Of a DNA stretch of 64,000 nt, positions 44,935 to 53,733 are shown piece by piece. Numbering within the stretch: position 1 is the first letter of the stretch; each line of letters starts with the position of its first letter. Source of the DNA: SAR116 cluster bacterium AG-321-K23. GTDB taxonomy: Bacteria; Pseudomonadota; Alphaproteobacteria; Puniceispirillales; Marisalimonadaceae. A model generated the notes under the pieces. That model did no database searches. It saw only the letters and a program-made list of their open reading frames with translations, and had not been told where the DNA came from. The position numbers and the translations under genes are program-made. The stretch is from assembly GCA_003284565.1 (NCBI GenBank), contig QBXO01000001.1, forward strand, positions 62,001-126,000, given 5' to 3'.

Positions 44935-46140
44935 ATGATTAAATTAGATATTAATAAAATTATGGTAGGTAGTCCTCCGCCACTAGAATACCAAGTAACA
45001 TTAGATAACTGGCGAAGATATCCATATAATACTTGGTCATTTGTAAATGTCCGTAGTGTTATTCCTACGTCTCAAATTAAATCAGATCCTAAACAAAAAA
45101 TAGATTTTAATAAAAAGTTGATTGATCTTAATGAACTAAAAATCTCTCATAACAATTCTGAAAAAAAATTAAATCAAATTTTAATTAATTGTAACACTGA
45201 TAGCCTCCTTGTTATGCATAAAGGTATTCTAGTCTTCGAATACTTTAATAATTTTACGGCTTGTGACACCCCTCACATTATATTCTCAATTTCTAAATCA
45301 TTAACTTCTTTGTTAACCGGTATTTTAGTAGACAAAAATATTATAAATCTTAATAATCTCGTATCTGATGTTTTACCCGAAACAATTGGAACATCTTATG
45401 AAGACGCTACAATAAGAAATGTTCTAGATATGAATGTAGCATCTAATTTTATTGAAGATTATTCCGGCGAGGCTGAAATATTTAAAAAATATAGGTCCTC
45501 TACCGGCTGGGATGTTAGTTCTTCGAAAAATGAAAATACATTAACAGGATTACATGATTTCCTCTCAAATATGCCAAAATCTGACTATCCACACGGAAAA
45601 AAATATCATTATTGTTCTCCTAATAGTGATTTGCTTGGTTGGATAATTGAAAGGACATCTGGCGAAAAGTTCTCTACTATAATGTCTGAATTATTATTCA
45701 AACCGGCGGGGATAAATTATGAAGCAAATATTACTGTAGATAAGCTAGGTGCACCTCGTTCTGCAGGAGGGATTTCAATAACACCCTATGATTTACTTTT
45801 AATTTCAGAGTTAGTCCGTAAAAATGGCTATAATAAAAATGGTCAAATTATACCAGAAAATTGGATAAATGACTTAAAAGGATATCAAGATAACTCATGT
45901 TATTTAAATCAAGATGAATTAAAAAGATTTCCAAATGGAAATTATAGATCAAAATGGTATCAAACAGGTTTTGAAGATGATGAATTTTGTGGAATAGGTA
46001 TTCATGGACAGAATATCTGGATAAATCCTAAAAAAGAACTCAGTATAATAAGAATGTCATCAGCATCTGATCCGATTAATATAACAACAGAAGAGTTGAT
46101 GTTCTCTGTTTTTAAAGAAATTGGAAATGCTCTAGTATAA
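44935..46140 (+). CDS. Beta-lactamase-fold serine hydrolase (6-aminohexanoate-dimer hydrolase-like)
   Basis: A 401-residue hydrolase of the class C beta-lactamase/esterase family. The nucleophile is in FSISKSLTSLLTG (SxxK), a Tyr motif lies in YHYCSPNSDLLGWIIERTSG, and GIHGQNIWINPKKEL near the end is the third motif. YCSPNSD followed by LGW is typical of NylB-type (6-aminohexanoate-dimer) hydrolases, which here more likely act on natural amides or esters than on nylon. No signal peptide is visible, so the enzyme is probably cytoplasmic. Meets the aldo-keto reductase gene end to end. Confidence 0.82.
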   Translation: MIKLDINKIMVGSPPPLEYQVTLDNWRRYPYNTWSFVNVRSVIPTSQIKSDPKQKIDFNKKLIDLNELKISHNNSEKKLNQILINCNTDSLLVMHKGILVFEYFNNFTACDTPHIIFSISKSLTSLLTGILVDKNIINLNNLVSDVLPETIGTSYEDATIRNVLDMNVASNFIEDYSGEAEIFKKYRSSTGWDVSSSKNENTLTGLHDFLSNMPKSDYPHGKKYHYCSPNSDLLGWIIERTSGEKFSTIMSELLFKPAGINYEANITVDKLGAPRSAGGISITPYDLLLISELVRKNGYNKNGQIIPENWINDLKGYQDNSCYLNQDELKRFPNGNYRSKWYQTGFEDDEFCGIGIHGQNIWINPKKELSIIRMSSASDPINITTEELMFSVFKEIGNALV

Positions 46141-47187
46141 TCAGAAAGTGATGGGATATTTTTTATATAATTGATTAATTTCTAACATCATTTCTTCAGA
46201 AATTGTAACATCTACACCTTTTAAAATATTTTTAAATTGTGTATTGTCAGTTGCTCCAAAAATAACTGATCCCATAAAAGGTCTTTGATTACAAAAAGCA
46301 ATAGCCATATGCACTGGATCAATTTGATATTTTTTTGCTAAAGTTACGTATGCAGAAACTGCTAAAGAAGAATTTTCATTAATTCTTCCAAACAAACTAG
46401 GTACTCTAGATAATCTTGAATTTGTGGGTATATTTTCATTCATATACTTACCTGTCAAAAATCCGCCTGCGAGAGGTGAATATGCTAATAAGCTTATATT
46501 TTCATGGTGAGACATTTCAGCCATATCTAGGTCATATAATCTACACAACAAGCTATATTCATTTTGTGTAGAGACTAATTTGAGGTTTGGAAAATCTTTT
46601 AAAAAATTAATAAATTGTAATGTGCCCCAACAGGTTTCGTTTGATAGCCCAAGATATCTAATTTTTCCTTCTTTCTGAAGTTCAGATAAAGAATAAATAA
46701 CTCCTTGAAGATTTTCTTTAACTTCTTTGTTTATTTGTTTTGTTGGATCATAATTCCAGTTTTGTCTGAAATGATATGACCCCCTATTCGGCCAATGTAA
46801 TTGATAAAGATCTATATAATCGGTTTGGAGTTTTTTTAAACTTCCTTCGATTGCAATTTTAACTGATTTAGCATTTATACCTTCACCATTTCTTACTGCT
46901 TTATAGCCTTTGCCTGAAACTTTTGTTGCTAGAACTATCGAAGATCTTTTAGATTGATTTTTTTTTATCCAATTTCCAACTATAATTTCAGTATCACCTG
47001 TTGTTTCAGGTCTTAAGGGACAAGTCGGATACATTTCTGCTGTATCAATAAAGTTAATCCCAGAAGCCACGGATTCATCTAATTGATAATGACCATCTTC
47101 TTCTGAAGTAGTTTCACCAAATGTCATAGTTCCAAGACAGTAAGTGGAAACCTTTAATTCAGAGTTTCCTAAAAACTTATATTTCAA
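46141..47187 (-). CDS. Aldo-keto reductase (Tas type)
   Basis: A 348-residue TIM-barrel NADPH reductase. Catalytic residues: Asp/Tyr in INFIDTAEMYP near 44-54, Lys in VLATKVSG near 85-92, His in LYQLHWPNRG. The TCPLRPETTGDTE insertion after the catalytic Tyr and the STQNEYSLLCR segment match E. coli Tas, which is described as an NADP(H)-dependent aldo-keto reductase. Starts at TTG 47187 with AGGA eight bases upstream. The substrate is not known. Confidence 0.86.
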   Translation of the reverse strand: MKYKFLGNSELKVSTYCLGTMTFGETTSEEDGHYQLDESVASGINFIDTAEMYPTCPLRPETTGDTEIIVGNWIKKNQSKRSSIVLATKVSGKGYKAVRNGEGINAKSVKIAIEGSLKKLQTDYIDLYQLHWPNRGSYHFRQNWNYDPTKQINKEVKENLQGVIYSLSELQKEGKIRYLGLSNETCWGTLQFINFLKDFPNLKLVSTQNEYSLLCRLYDLDMAEMSHHENISLLAYSPLAGGFLTGKYMNENIPTNSRLSRVPSLFGRINENSSLAVSAYVTLAKKYQIDPVHMAIAFCNQRPFMGSVIFGATDNTQFKNILKGVDVTISEEMMLEINQLYKKYPITF

Positions 47188-47324
47188 TTAAATTCCTAAC
47201 TTTTAAAAAAATATATTAACTTTATTGAATAATAAAAAAATGAATAAATAACAAGTAATTCTCTTACAAAAACTTATTCAATTTTATAATTCACCATAAT
47301 TAATTTATGTGATAATTAATAAAA

Positions 47325-48296
47325 ATGCTTATAGATGGTTTACAATATTGTAATTGGTCTGAAAAAATTTTCCGTGAATTGAGAGATTCAGATGTTACTG
47401 CCATACATGTGACAATTTCTTATCATGAACAATTCAGAGAGACAGTTTCAAATTTTGAACAATGGAATAAATGGTTTGAAAAATATCCTTCACTAATAAT
47501 GCCTGCTTATTTTGCAGAGGATGTTGAGCAAGCAAAAAAATTAAATAAAACTGCAATAATCTTTGGGTTTCAAAATCCTTCTCCAATTGAAGATGATATT
47601 GGTTTAGTGGAAATTCTTTACAGACTTGGAGGAAGATTTATGCAACTTTCATATAATAATCAATCTTTATTAGCTACTGGTTGTTATGAAGCAAATGATC
47701 CAGGTATTACTAGAATGGGTAAAGAAGTAATAAAAGAAATGAATAGAGTTGGAATGGTTGTTGATATGTCTCATTCCTCTGAAATTTCAACTCTAGAAGC
47801 TATTGAGTTATCCGAAAGACCAATTGTTATAAGTCACGCCAATCCGTCTTTTTGGCATTCTGCCAAAAGAAATAAATCTAATAATGTTTTATCCAAACTA
47901 GCTGAAAGTAATGGAATTTTGGGATTTTCACTTTATCCGCATCATCTAAATAATAGTAGTAATTGTTTGTTAGAAGATTTCTGTTCAATGATAGCTAGAA
48001 CTGTTGATATAATGGGAATAGATCATGTAGGTTTTGGATCAGATTTATGCCAGGATCAACCTGACAGTATTGTAGAATGGATGAGAGTAGGTAAATGGAC
48101 CAAAAATATTGACTATGGTGAAGGTTCTGCGTCTAATCCAGGTTTTCCGAATATGCCAATCTGGTTCAGGGATAATAGAGACTGGCATAATATAATGATG
48201 GGGTTAAAAGATATTGGTTTTAATGAAGAAGAAGTTGATAAAATAAAAGGTAAGAATTGGTTAAATTTTTTTAGAAACTCATTTAGGTCACTTTAA
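47325..48296 (+). CDS. Membrane dipeptidase family M19 (renal dipeptidase-like)
   Basis: A zinc metallopeptidase of 323 residues. The fold's landmarks are AIIFGFQNPSPIEDD with the metal Glu-equivalent region, MVVDMSHSSEISTLEAIELSERPIVISHANPSF carrying two metal His, and DHVGFGSDLCQD near 232-243 with the late Asp. M19 enzymes cleave dipeptides and related amides. First gene of a tight three-gene unit: the next gene starts three bases after its stop and the third two bases after that. This context suggests a catabolic or modification role beyond general peptide turnover. Confidence 0.84.
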   Translation: MLIDGLQYCNWSEKIFRELRDSDVTAIHVTISYHEQFRETVSNFEQWNKWFEKYPSLIMPAYFAEDVEQAKKLNKTAIIFGFQNPSPIEDDIGLVEILYRLGGRFMQLSYNNQSLLATGCYEANDPGITRMGKEVIKEMNRVGMVVDMSHSSEISTLEAIELSERPIVISHANPSFWHSAKRNKSNNVLSKLAESNGILGFSLYPHHLNNSSNCLLEDFCSMIARTVDIMGIDHVGFGSDLCQDQPDSIVEWMRVGKWTKNIDYGEGSASNPGFPNMPIWFRDNRDWHNIMMGLKDIGFNEEEVDKIKGKNWLNFFRNSFRSL

Positions 48297-48299
48297 ATT

Positions 48300-50003
48300 A
48301 TGGATTTTCAAACATCTCAAAATAAATTTGATTATAATCATCCTTTGAGACCTCCCTCAGTTGTAATGAAGCTTGATAGATTGGGAAGCTTTCACCAAAC
48401 ACGACTGTCTTTTGCAAGACGTCTCATAGATGATCTTAAATTTCAAAATTGCAAGATAGATATTCACAAATGGAATATTGATTATAATGGAATTGGAAGT
48501 GCTATTATTAAAATAGCTTTAAAAAATGAAACGTTGTCACTTGTAATCTTCTGCCATTCAATAAGTGATGAAGAAAGAACTGATAGAGTCATAGCTGAGA
48601 AATGGGATATGACTTTTTCGCTTTTTAGAGGTATCCCTAATAAAAACGAATTAAATCAATTATCAAAAAATTTGAAGATACAAGAATCAGGAAGACATAA
48701 TTCAAAACAGTTGACTTTAAGTAGAGCTAATAAATCTCAAAGAATATTTGAAAAAGTATTAAATGATTTATCGATTGGGAAACAGCCATCTAAAAAACTT
48801 ATCAATGAAGTAGGTTACCTTATCAGAACTACTGCAGTGTACGGCAATGGCAAATTTGGAATAGGAGATTTTTCAAACAACGATGGATCTAATTTTTTAG
48901 AAAAACCGTTTCAAGCAGAAATGTTGACTGTGTATCTAGTTAGATATTTTTCTATAAAATTAATTAATTTTTTAGCTAAAAAAAAAGGAGGGGAAAAATC
49001 TGTAACTCTTTCCAAACATCTCACAAAACATTTAGGAGTTGGCAATGCAACTGGTTTAGGAATGGCTCCATTTTTGGTAAACCATCAAGAGTTGATACAT
49101 CAATGGATCTACAATAGAGAAAAAGCTTTATCAAGAGTATTTTCAATTAAACGACTAGATAAAAAAACACAAAATAAAATTATTGATTATATCCATCAAG
49201 CATTCAAATACAGCTCGCAATGGAAAGTTGATGATAAATTACAGTCAAAAAAAATTGAAGAACTAAATTTAGACCTAAAAAAAATTCTTCAAAATGAAAA
49301 TCTTACTAAGCTTTTGAATTTTAGTTACCCTATTAAGAAGTTTTTTGATTTCTTTAAAGATGATATCACTTTAGAAACACAAGAAATACTAAACTCTATA
49401 TTTATTGAACCTTTTCCTGAGTTATTAGAAGATTTAGTAAATAATATGGGAGTAGAAGAAAAAAAATCTGTTTTAATAGGTTACACAGTCAATGATGTTT
49501 TAGAGATTATTAAAAATAATTTTAATTGGGCTCTTAAAATAGATACTAACAAACCTGAAGAAAATTATTGCTTCTGGTATACTTCTCAAACAAAATTAGA
49601 ACCACGTCTTGGTATTACAAAAAAAGATACTGGAATAGAGAAACAGTTACCTTTTGATATTGCTCATCAGATAAAACAAGCAGTAAATATATTAAATAAA
49701 TTACCTTCTAATATGACTGCCGCTGAAGTGATGATAAATCAACCAGAATTAAGGAATATAATCAAGAGAATTATCATCAATAAATCAATGCCATACAGCG
49801 AAATACAAAATAATTTAATTGGTAAGAATATGAAGCCAATTGATATTTTAAGGTGTAAATTAAGTTTTTTTGGAGCCTCCAAGTTTGATCCTAAATCTAA
49901 TTTATGGACAAGAATAACTCTATTTCAAGGAGCCCCATTGCCTAATGAATTATGGAAAACAAACGTAAATGATTGGCTGTTTCCAAATTTATCAAATGTG
50001 TAA
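48300..50003 (+). CDS. Unrecognised 567-residue protein between M19 dipeptidase and DUF3726 genes
   Basis: I do not recognise this family. It is soluble (no long hydrophobic helix), rich in Lys/Asn, and has several stretches that look conserved rather than random: HPLRPPSVVMKLDRLGSFHQ near 14-33, LIRTTAVYGNGKFGIGDF near 174-191, LGVGNATGLGMAPFLVNHQE near 245-264, and CFWYTSQTKLEPRLG near 424-438. The glycine-rich loop GVGNATGLGM could bind a ligand. Its start is three bases after the dipeptidase stop and the DUF3726 gene begins two bases after its stop, so the three proteins are very likely made together. No function is proposed. Confidence 0.8.
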   Translation: MDFQTSQNKFDYNHPLRPPSVVMKLDRLGSFHQTRLSFARRLIDDLKFQNCKIDIHKWNIDYNGIGSAIIKIALKNETLSLVIFCHSISDEERTDRVIAEKWDMTFSLFRGIPNKNELNQLSKNLKIQESGRHNSKQLTLSRANKSQRIFEKVLNDLSIGKQPSKKLINEVGYLIRTTAVYGNGKFGIGDFSNNDGSNFLEKPFQAEMLTVYLVRYFSIKLINFLAKKKGGEKSVTLSKHLTKHLGVGNATGLGMAPFLVNHQELIHQWIYNREKALSRVFSIKRLDKKTQNKIIDYIHQAFKYSSQWKVDDKLQSKKIEELNLDLKKILQNENLTKLLNFSYPIKKFFDFFKDDITLETQEILNSIFIEPFPELLEDLVNNMGVEEKKSVLIGYTVNDVLEIIKNNFNWALKIDTNKPEENYCFWYTSQTKLEPRLGITKKDTGIEKQLPFDIAHQIKQAVNILNKLPSNMTAAEVMINQPELRNIIKRIIINKSMPYSEIQNNLIGKNMKPIDILRCKLSFFGASKFDPKSNLWTRITLFQGAPLPNELWKTNVNDWLFPNLSNV

Positions 50004-50005
50004 TT

Positions 50006-50626
50006 ATGATCAGTGTTTCTTTAAATGAAATATACTCAGAAACTTATAAAGCACTACGAAGTGTTAATATTGAATGGAGTTTAGCTAAAGACTGTGCAAA
50101 CAAAGCAAAATGGTTGGCACAACACGGTGAAAATTTTCTTGGTTCAATTTTGAAAACAGCAGATCTTTATCAAAAACAAGACATAACTATTTCAATAAAT
50201 GAAAATACAAATGAAAAACCATTAGCTTCAGCTTTGGTAGCACTCCTTCTAGTAGAATATATTTCTGCAAATAGAATAACTTGGGAGGGTTATATTGACA
50301 ATACAAAATTTTTAATTGCTGCTATGGGGATAGTCGCAGAAGAACAACAAATTTATTTAATATTAGAAGACGAAAAAAAAAATATTGTAGCATTTACAAA
50401 AGATAAAACCATTCACGTTAAATCAAATTTAGATACTAACATTCCAAGTTATTGTTTCTTAAGAGAATATGATTTTATAGATAGAAAAAATATTAAATAT
50501 AAAAATCTAAAAAAAAATAAAGATGTTATAAAACTAAATGACAAATGTTGGGATAGATTGCAATCAATGGCATTTGAAACTTATGTGCCAGAAAGTGAAG
50601 CTTCAAAATCTGGAGCTGGATATTAA
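50006..50626 (+). CDS. DUF3726 family protein
   Basis: A 206-residue protein recognised as DUF3726 by its opening SLNEIYSETYKALRSVNIEWSLAKDCANKAKWLAQHG and by its ending FETYVPESEASKSGAGY. No activity is known. The N-terminal helix pattern is faintly like the first helices of YlbC/Ldh2-type dehydrogenases; this may be chance. The longest frame starts inside the upstream gene (49973); ATG 50006, two bases after the upstream stop, gives the family's usual N terminus and is preferred. It ends one base before the convergent enolase-family gene. Confidence 0.78.
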   Translation: MISVSLNEIYSETYKALRSVNIEWSLAKDCANKAKWLAQHGENFLGSILKTADLYQKQDITISINENTNEKPLASALVALLLVEYISANRITWEGYIDNTKFLIAAMGIVAEEQQIYLILEDEKKNIVAFTKDKTIHVKSNLDTNIPSYCFLREYDFIDRKNIKYKNLKKNKDVIKLNDKCWDRLQSMAFETYVPESEASKSGAGY

Positions 50627-50627
50627 T

Positions 50628-51725
50628 CTATTTTACTATGTAATCTTTTAAAACATTTGCATCAGGTTCATATCCTAAACCTATATTACCATTAATTTTA
50701 AAATAACCATCTTTCGGATTAAAAATTTCTACAGGATAAAGGTAAGCCTCAAGATCAATAAAAAATCTCTCTAAAAGCCCCGGATTAGGCATTGATTGAG
50801 CAAGATGCAATGTTGCTAAGAATCCTGGTCCAAAATATGGAGAATGTGGCATTACTTGTACTCCATAACTTTGAGAAATTGAAACAACTTTATTAAATTC
50901 AGTAATACCACCAACTTTTGTCACACTTGGTTGAGCATAATCAACAGCTTCAGCTTCAAACATTTTTTTAAATTCAAATGATGTACAGGCATTTTCCCCT
51001 GCTGCCAGTGGGATGAATGAATCAGACCTAAGATTTGATAAGCTTTCAAAATCTTCTGGTGGATTGATGGGTTCCTCTACCCAATATAAATTAAATTCTT
51101 CCCAATCATTAAGCATTTGTCTTGCTTCATCTCTTGTCCATGGACAATTAGTGTCAACCATAATTGGTATTTTATCACCAAGTACTTCCCTAGCTGCTCT
51201 AACTTCTGGAGTAAAAACTTCATGTAATTTTATATAATTATAACCTAAACTTTTAGCATGTGAACATCTATCTTGTACTGCTTCAGTATTTTCATAACGC
51301 CATAAGCTTGCATATGCAGGGATTTTCTTATTACCATCTGAGCCTAAAATATTGCACAATGGAAGATTGCTATATTTAGCTACAATATCCCATAAAGCAA
51401 TATCAACTCCACTTATAGCAAACATTGTAATTCCATAACGTCCAAAAAGATGAAGTTTTTTTTGTAATTCAAAATTTATATTCTGAACATTTAGTGGATT
51501 CTTTCCAATTAAGTGTGGTTTAACCATATTTAATATAACTTCTGAAACTGCTCTTCTACAATTAAATGAAAATGCATCTCCCCAACCAATAATACCATTA
51601 TCTGTTTCAATTTTAATAACACAAAAATCCATACCATCTTGTTTCAAAAAGTCAGCCGATGATGATTTAACACCGATAGAAAATGGTACTTTTAATTCGT
51701 AAACCTCTAAATTTGTTATTTTCAT
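50628..51725 (-). CDS. Mandelate racemase/muconate lactonizing enzyme-family protein (sugar-acid dehydratase-like)
   Basis: An enolase-superfamily enzyme of 365 residues. Metal ligands are D191 (MVDTNCPW), E217 (WVEEPI) and E244 (AAGENA). The second-strand base motif is K166-L-H168 instead of KxK, and H294 (VMPHSPY) is the expected general base on the last strands. The Asp that normally pairs with that His (QPDvt..GG) reads Ser267 in QPSVTKVGGITE. The family mostly dehydrates or epimerises acid sugars or amino-acid derivatives; the reaction here is unknown. Followed by the DUF2842 gene upstream and the DUF3726 gene convergently. Confidence 0.85.
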   Translation of the reverse strand: MKITNLEVYELKVPFSIGVKSSSADFLKQDGMDFCVIKIETDNGIIGWGDAFSFNCRRAVSEVILNMVKPHLIGKNPLNVQNINFELQKKLHLFGRYGITMFAISGVDIALWDIVAKYSNLPLCNILGSDGNKKIPAYASLWRYENTEAVQDRCSHAKSLGYNYIKLHEVFTPEVRAAREVLGDKIPIMVDTNCPWTRDEARQMLNDWEEFNLYWVEEPINPPEDFESLSNLRSDSFIPLAAGENACTSFEFKKMFEAEAVDYAQPSVTKVGGITEFNKVVSISQSYGVQVMPHSPYFGPGFLATLHLAQSMPNPGLLERFFIDLEAYLYPVEIFNPKDGYFKINGNIGLGYEPDANVLKDYIVK

Positions 51726-51742
51726 ATTAAACCTATATCAAT

Positions 51743-51946
51743 TCAATGGGCTTCGTTATCTGCCAACCATTTTATAACTTTAGTGGCTGGGTATAACCAC
51801 AGTAAACCTGCTAATATGTATATCAACCAGTCAATTGACCAATGATAACCGGTTATGTAATCAAAAATATACATAAAAATTGCCACGTAAATAATTAATG
51901 CAGGTATTATTCCAATTACAACTATCAAATGACGCCATCTTTTCAA
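51743..51946 (-). CDS. DUF2842 small membrane protein
   Basis: 67 residues with two transmembrane helices (LIVVIGIIPALIIYVAIFMY and WLIYILAGLLWLYPATKVI) and the ending KWLADNEAH. The WLYPATKVIKW motif is the mark of DUF2842, a family restricted to alphaproteobacteria in my recollection, which supports the taxonomic placement. Function unknown. Starts at TTG 51946 with AGGA upstream at a workable distance. Lies between the enolase-family and SDR genes on the same strand. Confidence 0.75.
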   Translation of the reverse strand: MKRWRHLIVVIGIIPALIIYVAIFMYIFDYITGYHWSIDWLIYILAGLLWLYPATKVIKWLADNEAH

Positions 51947-51972
51947 ATTTAAAATCCTAACTTTATCTTAAA

Positions 51973-52755
51973 TTAACTTGGTATTAATCCACCATCTATA
52001 TTATATGATTGACCGGAAATATTTCTAGCACCTTCAGAGGACAAAAATACTACCATTGATGCAATATCTTCTGGATTATTTGGTCTTTTGAGAGGAATAT
52101 CTCTTACATAATGTTTCATTATTTCTTCTTCAGTTTTATTTTGTTCTAAAGCTCTTTTTTTGACTATATTTGATAGTATATTCGTGTATGTAATACCTGG
52201 ACAAATTGAATTTACAGTTATTTCGTATTTTGCTAGTTCTTGAGCTGCTGTTTTTGTCAAACTAATTACAGCTCCTTTGCTAGCTGCATAAATTGCATTA
52301 GAAACATCGACAAAACCTTTTCCACCTACAGAAGCCATGTTAATAATTCTACCACCTTGCTTCTGCTTTATCATTTGATACGCTGCTAACTGCAAACAAA
52401 AAAATGTTCCTTTTGAATTTACATTATGTATCCAGTCCCAATCTCTTTCGGTTAAATCCATAATATTCGATGTTCTAGTTACACCAGCATTATTAACTAA
52501 AATATCAATCGTACCAAATTGATTAACAGTTTGTGTAATCATATTTTCTATATCATTTATTTTTGTAACATCAGTTTCAATTGAAATTCCAGATCCTTTA
52601 TTATTTAATATTATTTCTAAAGTTTGGTTAGCTTGTTTTAAATCTATATCAGCACAAGTAATGTTATATCCTTCATTGCTCATTGCAATTGCAATAGCTC
52701 TACCAATGCCACTTCCAGCACCAGTAATACAAACATTTTTAAAAATCCTACTCAT
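51973..52755 (-). CDS. Short-chain dehydrogenase/reductase
   Basis: A 260-residue classical SDR: CITGAGSGIGRAIAIAMSNEG near 9-29, VNNAGVTRTS, Ser in INMASVGGKG, YAASKGAVISLTK (YxxxK), ICPGITYTNILS, and the FabG-like C terminus FLSSEGARNISGQSYNIDGGLIPS. The close homologues are broad-range sugar or hydroxyacid dehydrogenases. It lies 17 bp from the VOC-family gene on the same strand, and the pair may serve the same catabolic route as the enolase-family enzyme; that is inference from context. Confidence 0.84.
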   Translation of the reverse strand: MSRIFKNVCITGAGSGIGRAIAIAMSNEGYNITCADIDLKQANQTLEIILNNKGSGISIETDVTKINDIENMITQTVNQFGTIDILVNNAGVTRTSNIMDLTERDWDWIHNVNSKGTFFCLQLAAYQMIKQKQGGRIINMASVGGKGFVDVSNAIYAASKGAVISLTKTAAQELAKYEITVNSICPGITYTNILSNIVKKRALEQNKTEEEIMKHYVRDIPLKRPNNPEDIASMVVFLSSEGARNISGQSYNIDGGLIPS

Positions 52756-52772
52756 ATTTTGTTCAATTTAAA

Positions 52773-53606
52773 CTAAACTTCTTGATTAATTTCTAACATG
52801 TTAGCATTAATATCATATAGATAAATCTGATGAAATCCTGGCATTGCGTATACTTTGGCATCAGAGTATAATATTTTTTCTTTATCAAGTTTAGCTGTCA
52901 AATTCGATAAATTTTTAATTGTGAATGCTGGATGCCCCGCAATTGATGGATTATGTGCAAAATTATTTCTATAACCAAACCCATCGTCAGGCTTTATAAC
53001 ATGTAATCCTCTATTATTATTAGATAATGGTAATATTGCTAATTCAGATGGATCAATACTGAAATTACCCCTGTTAATTGGAGCATCCCATTGACCTTCC
53101 TTCATACCCAATAAATCACAAAAAAAGCTCATAGATTCTCTAACATCTAAAGATTCCAAATTCATGTGATGAATTCCCCAATCCAAACCCATCGACCACC
53201 CGTTCATATGATCTTCAAAACCGGAAGTGTTTTCAACTAAATGTATTAAATTTAATGAAGGCTCTTGAACGTATAAACTCTTAAATAATTCATTATCTGA
53301 TTTTTTATAAATAAACTTTATATCATTGAGTTCTAATTTTTCTCTAATATTTTCAAGATTATCTACCAATAGTGTAATATAACTTCTTCTGCTCTGTATG
53401 TGATTTGAAATTGATAAATCTGGTAATGGTTTAAACAATCTTAATCCAAAACCTTTATTACCAAAAAAAACACTTTCTTCATTTTTAAATAAAGTTTGAT
53501 AAAGTGTTTCTTGGTTATCATTATAACCAATAAGCATATCATAAAATTGTTTTGATTTTTGTAAATCATAAACAGGAATAGAGACATTCAAAATTGTCCA
53601 ATTCAT
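52773..53606 (-). CDS. VOC-family protein with two glyoxalase-like domains
   Basis: A 277-residue protein made of two vicinal-oxygen-chelate modules, the first from about 1-130 (LNVSIPVYDLQKSKQFYDMLIGY), the second from about 145-277 (WGIHHMNLESLDVRESMSFFCDLLGMKEGQW and HPAFTIKNLSNLTAKLDKEK). The C-terminal module keeps the metal His in IHHM, a His in AGHPAF and the Glu near NMLEI, as in extradiol dioxygenases and glyoxalases. The substrate is unknown. Between an SDR gene and the divergent TauD-type gene. Confidence 0.75.
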   Translation of the reverse strand: MNWTILNVSIPVYDLQKSKQFYDMLIGYNDNQETLYQTLFKNEESVFFGNKGFGLRLFKPLPDLSISNHIQSRRSYITLLVDNLENIREKLELNDIKFIYKKSDNELFKSLYVQEPSLNLIHLVENTSGFEDHMNGWSMGLDWGIHHMNLESLDVRESMSFFCDLLGMKEGQWDAPINRGNFSIDPSELAILPLSNNNRGLHVIKPDDGFGYRNNFAHNPSIAGHPAFTIKNLSNLTAKLDKEKILYSDAKVYAMPGFHQIYLYDINANMLEINQEV

Positions 53607-53733
53607 CTATAAACCCTCTATTTTTATGTAATAGTTTATATCTTGTTTTAAAATTATAAATTTAACAAATATTTACAAAAAGAACAATTTCAATAAAATT
53701 AAATAATAAGTTTTTGTACTGGGAAAATTTACT

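Noticed and set aside
47299-47320. Inverted repeat ATTAATT-8 nt-AATTAAT just upstream of the dipeptidase gene
   Set aside because: Built only from A and T in a strongly AT-rich gap, so chance occurrence is likely; no regulator gene is nearby.
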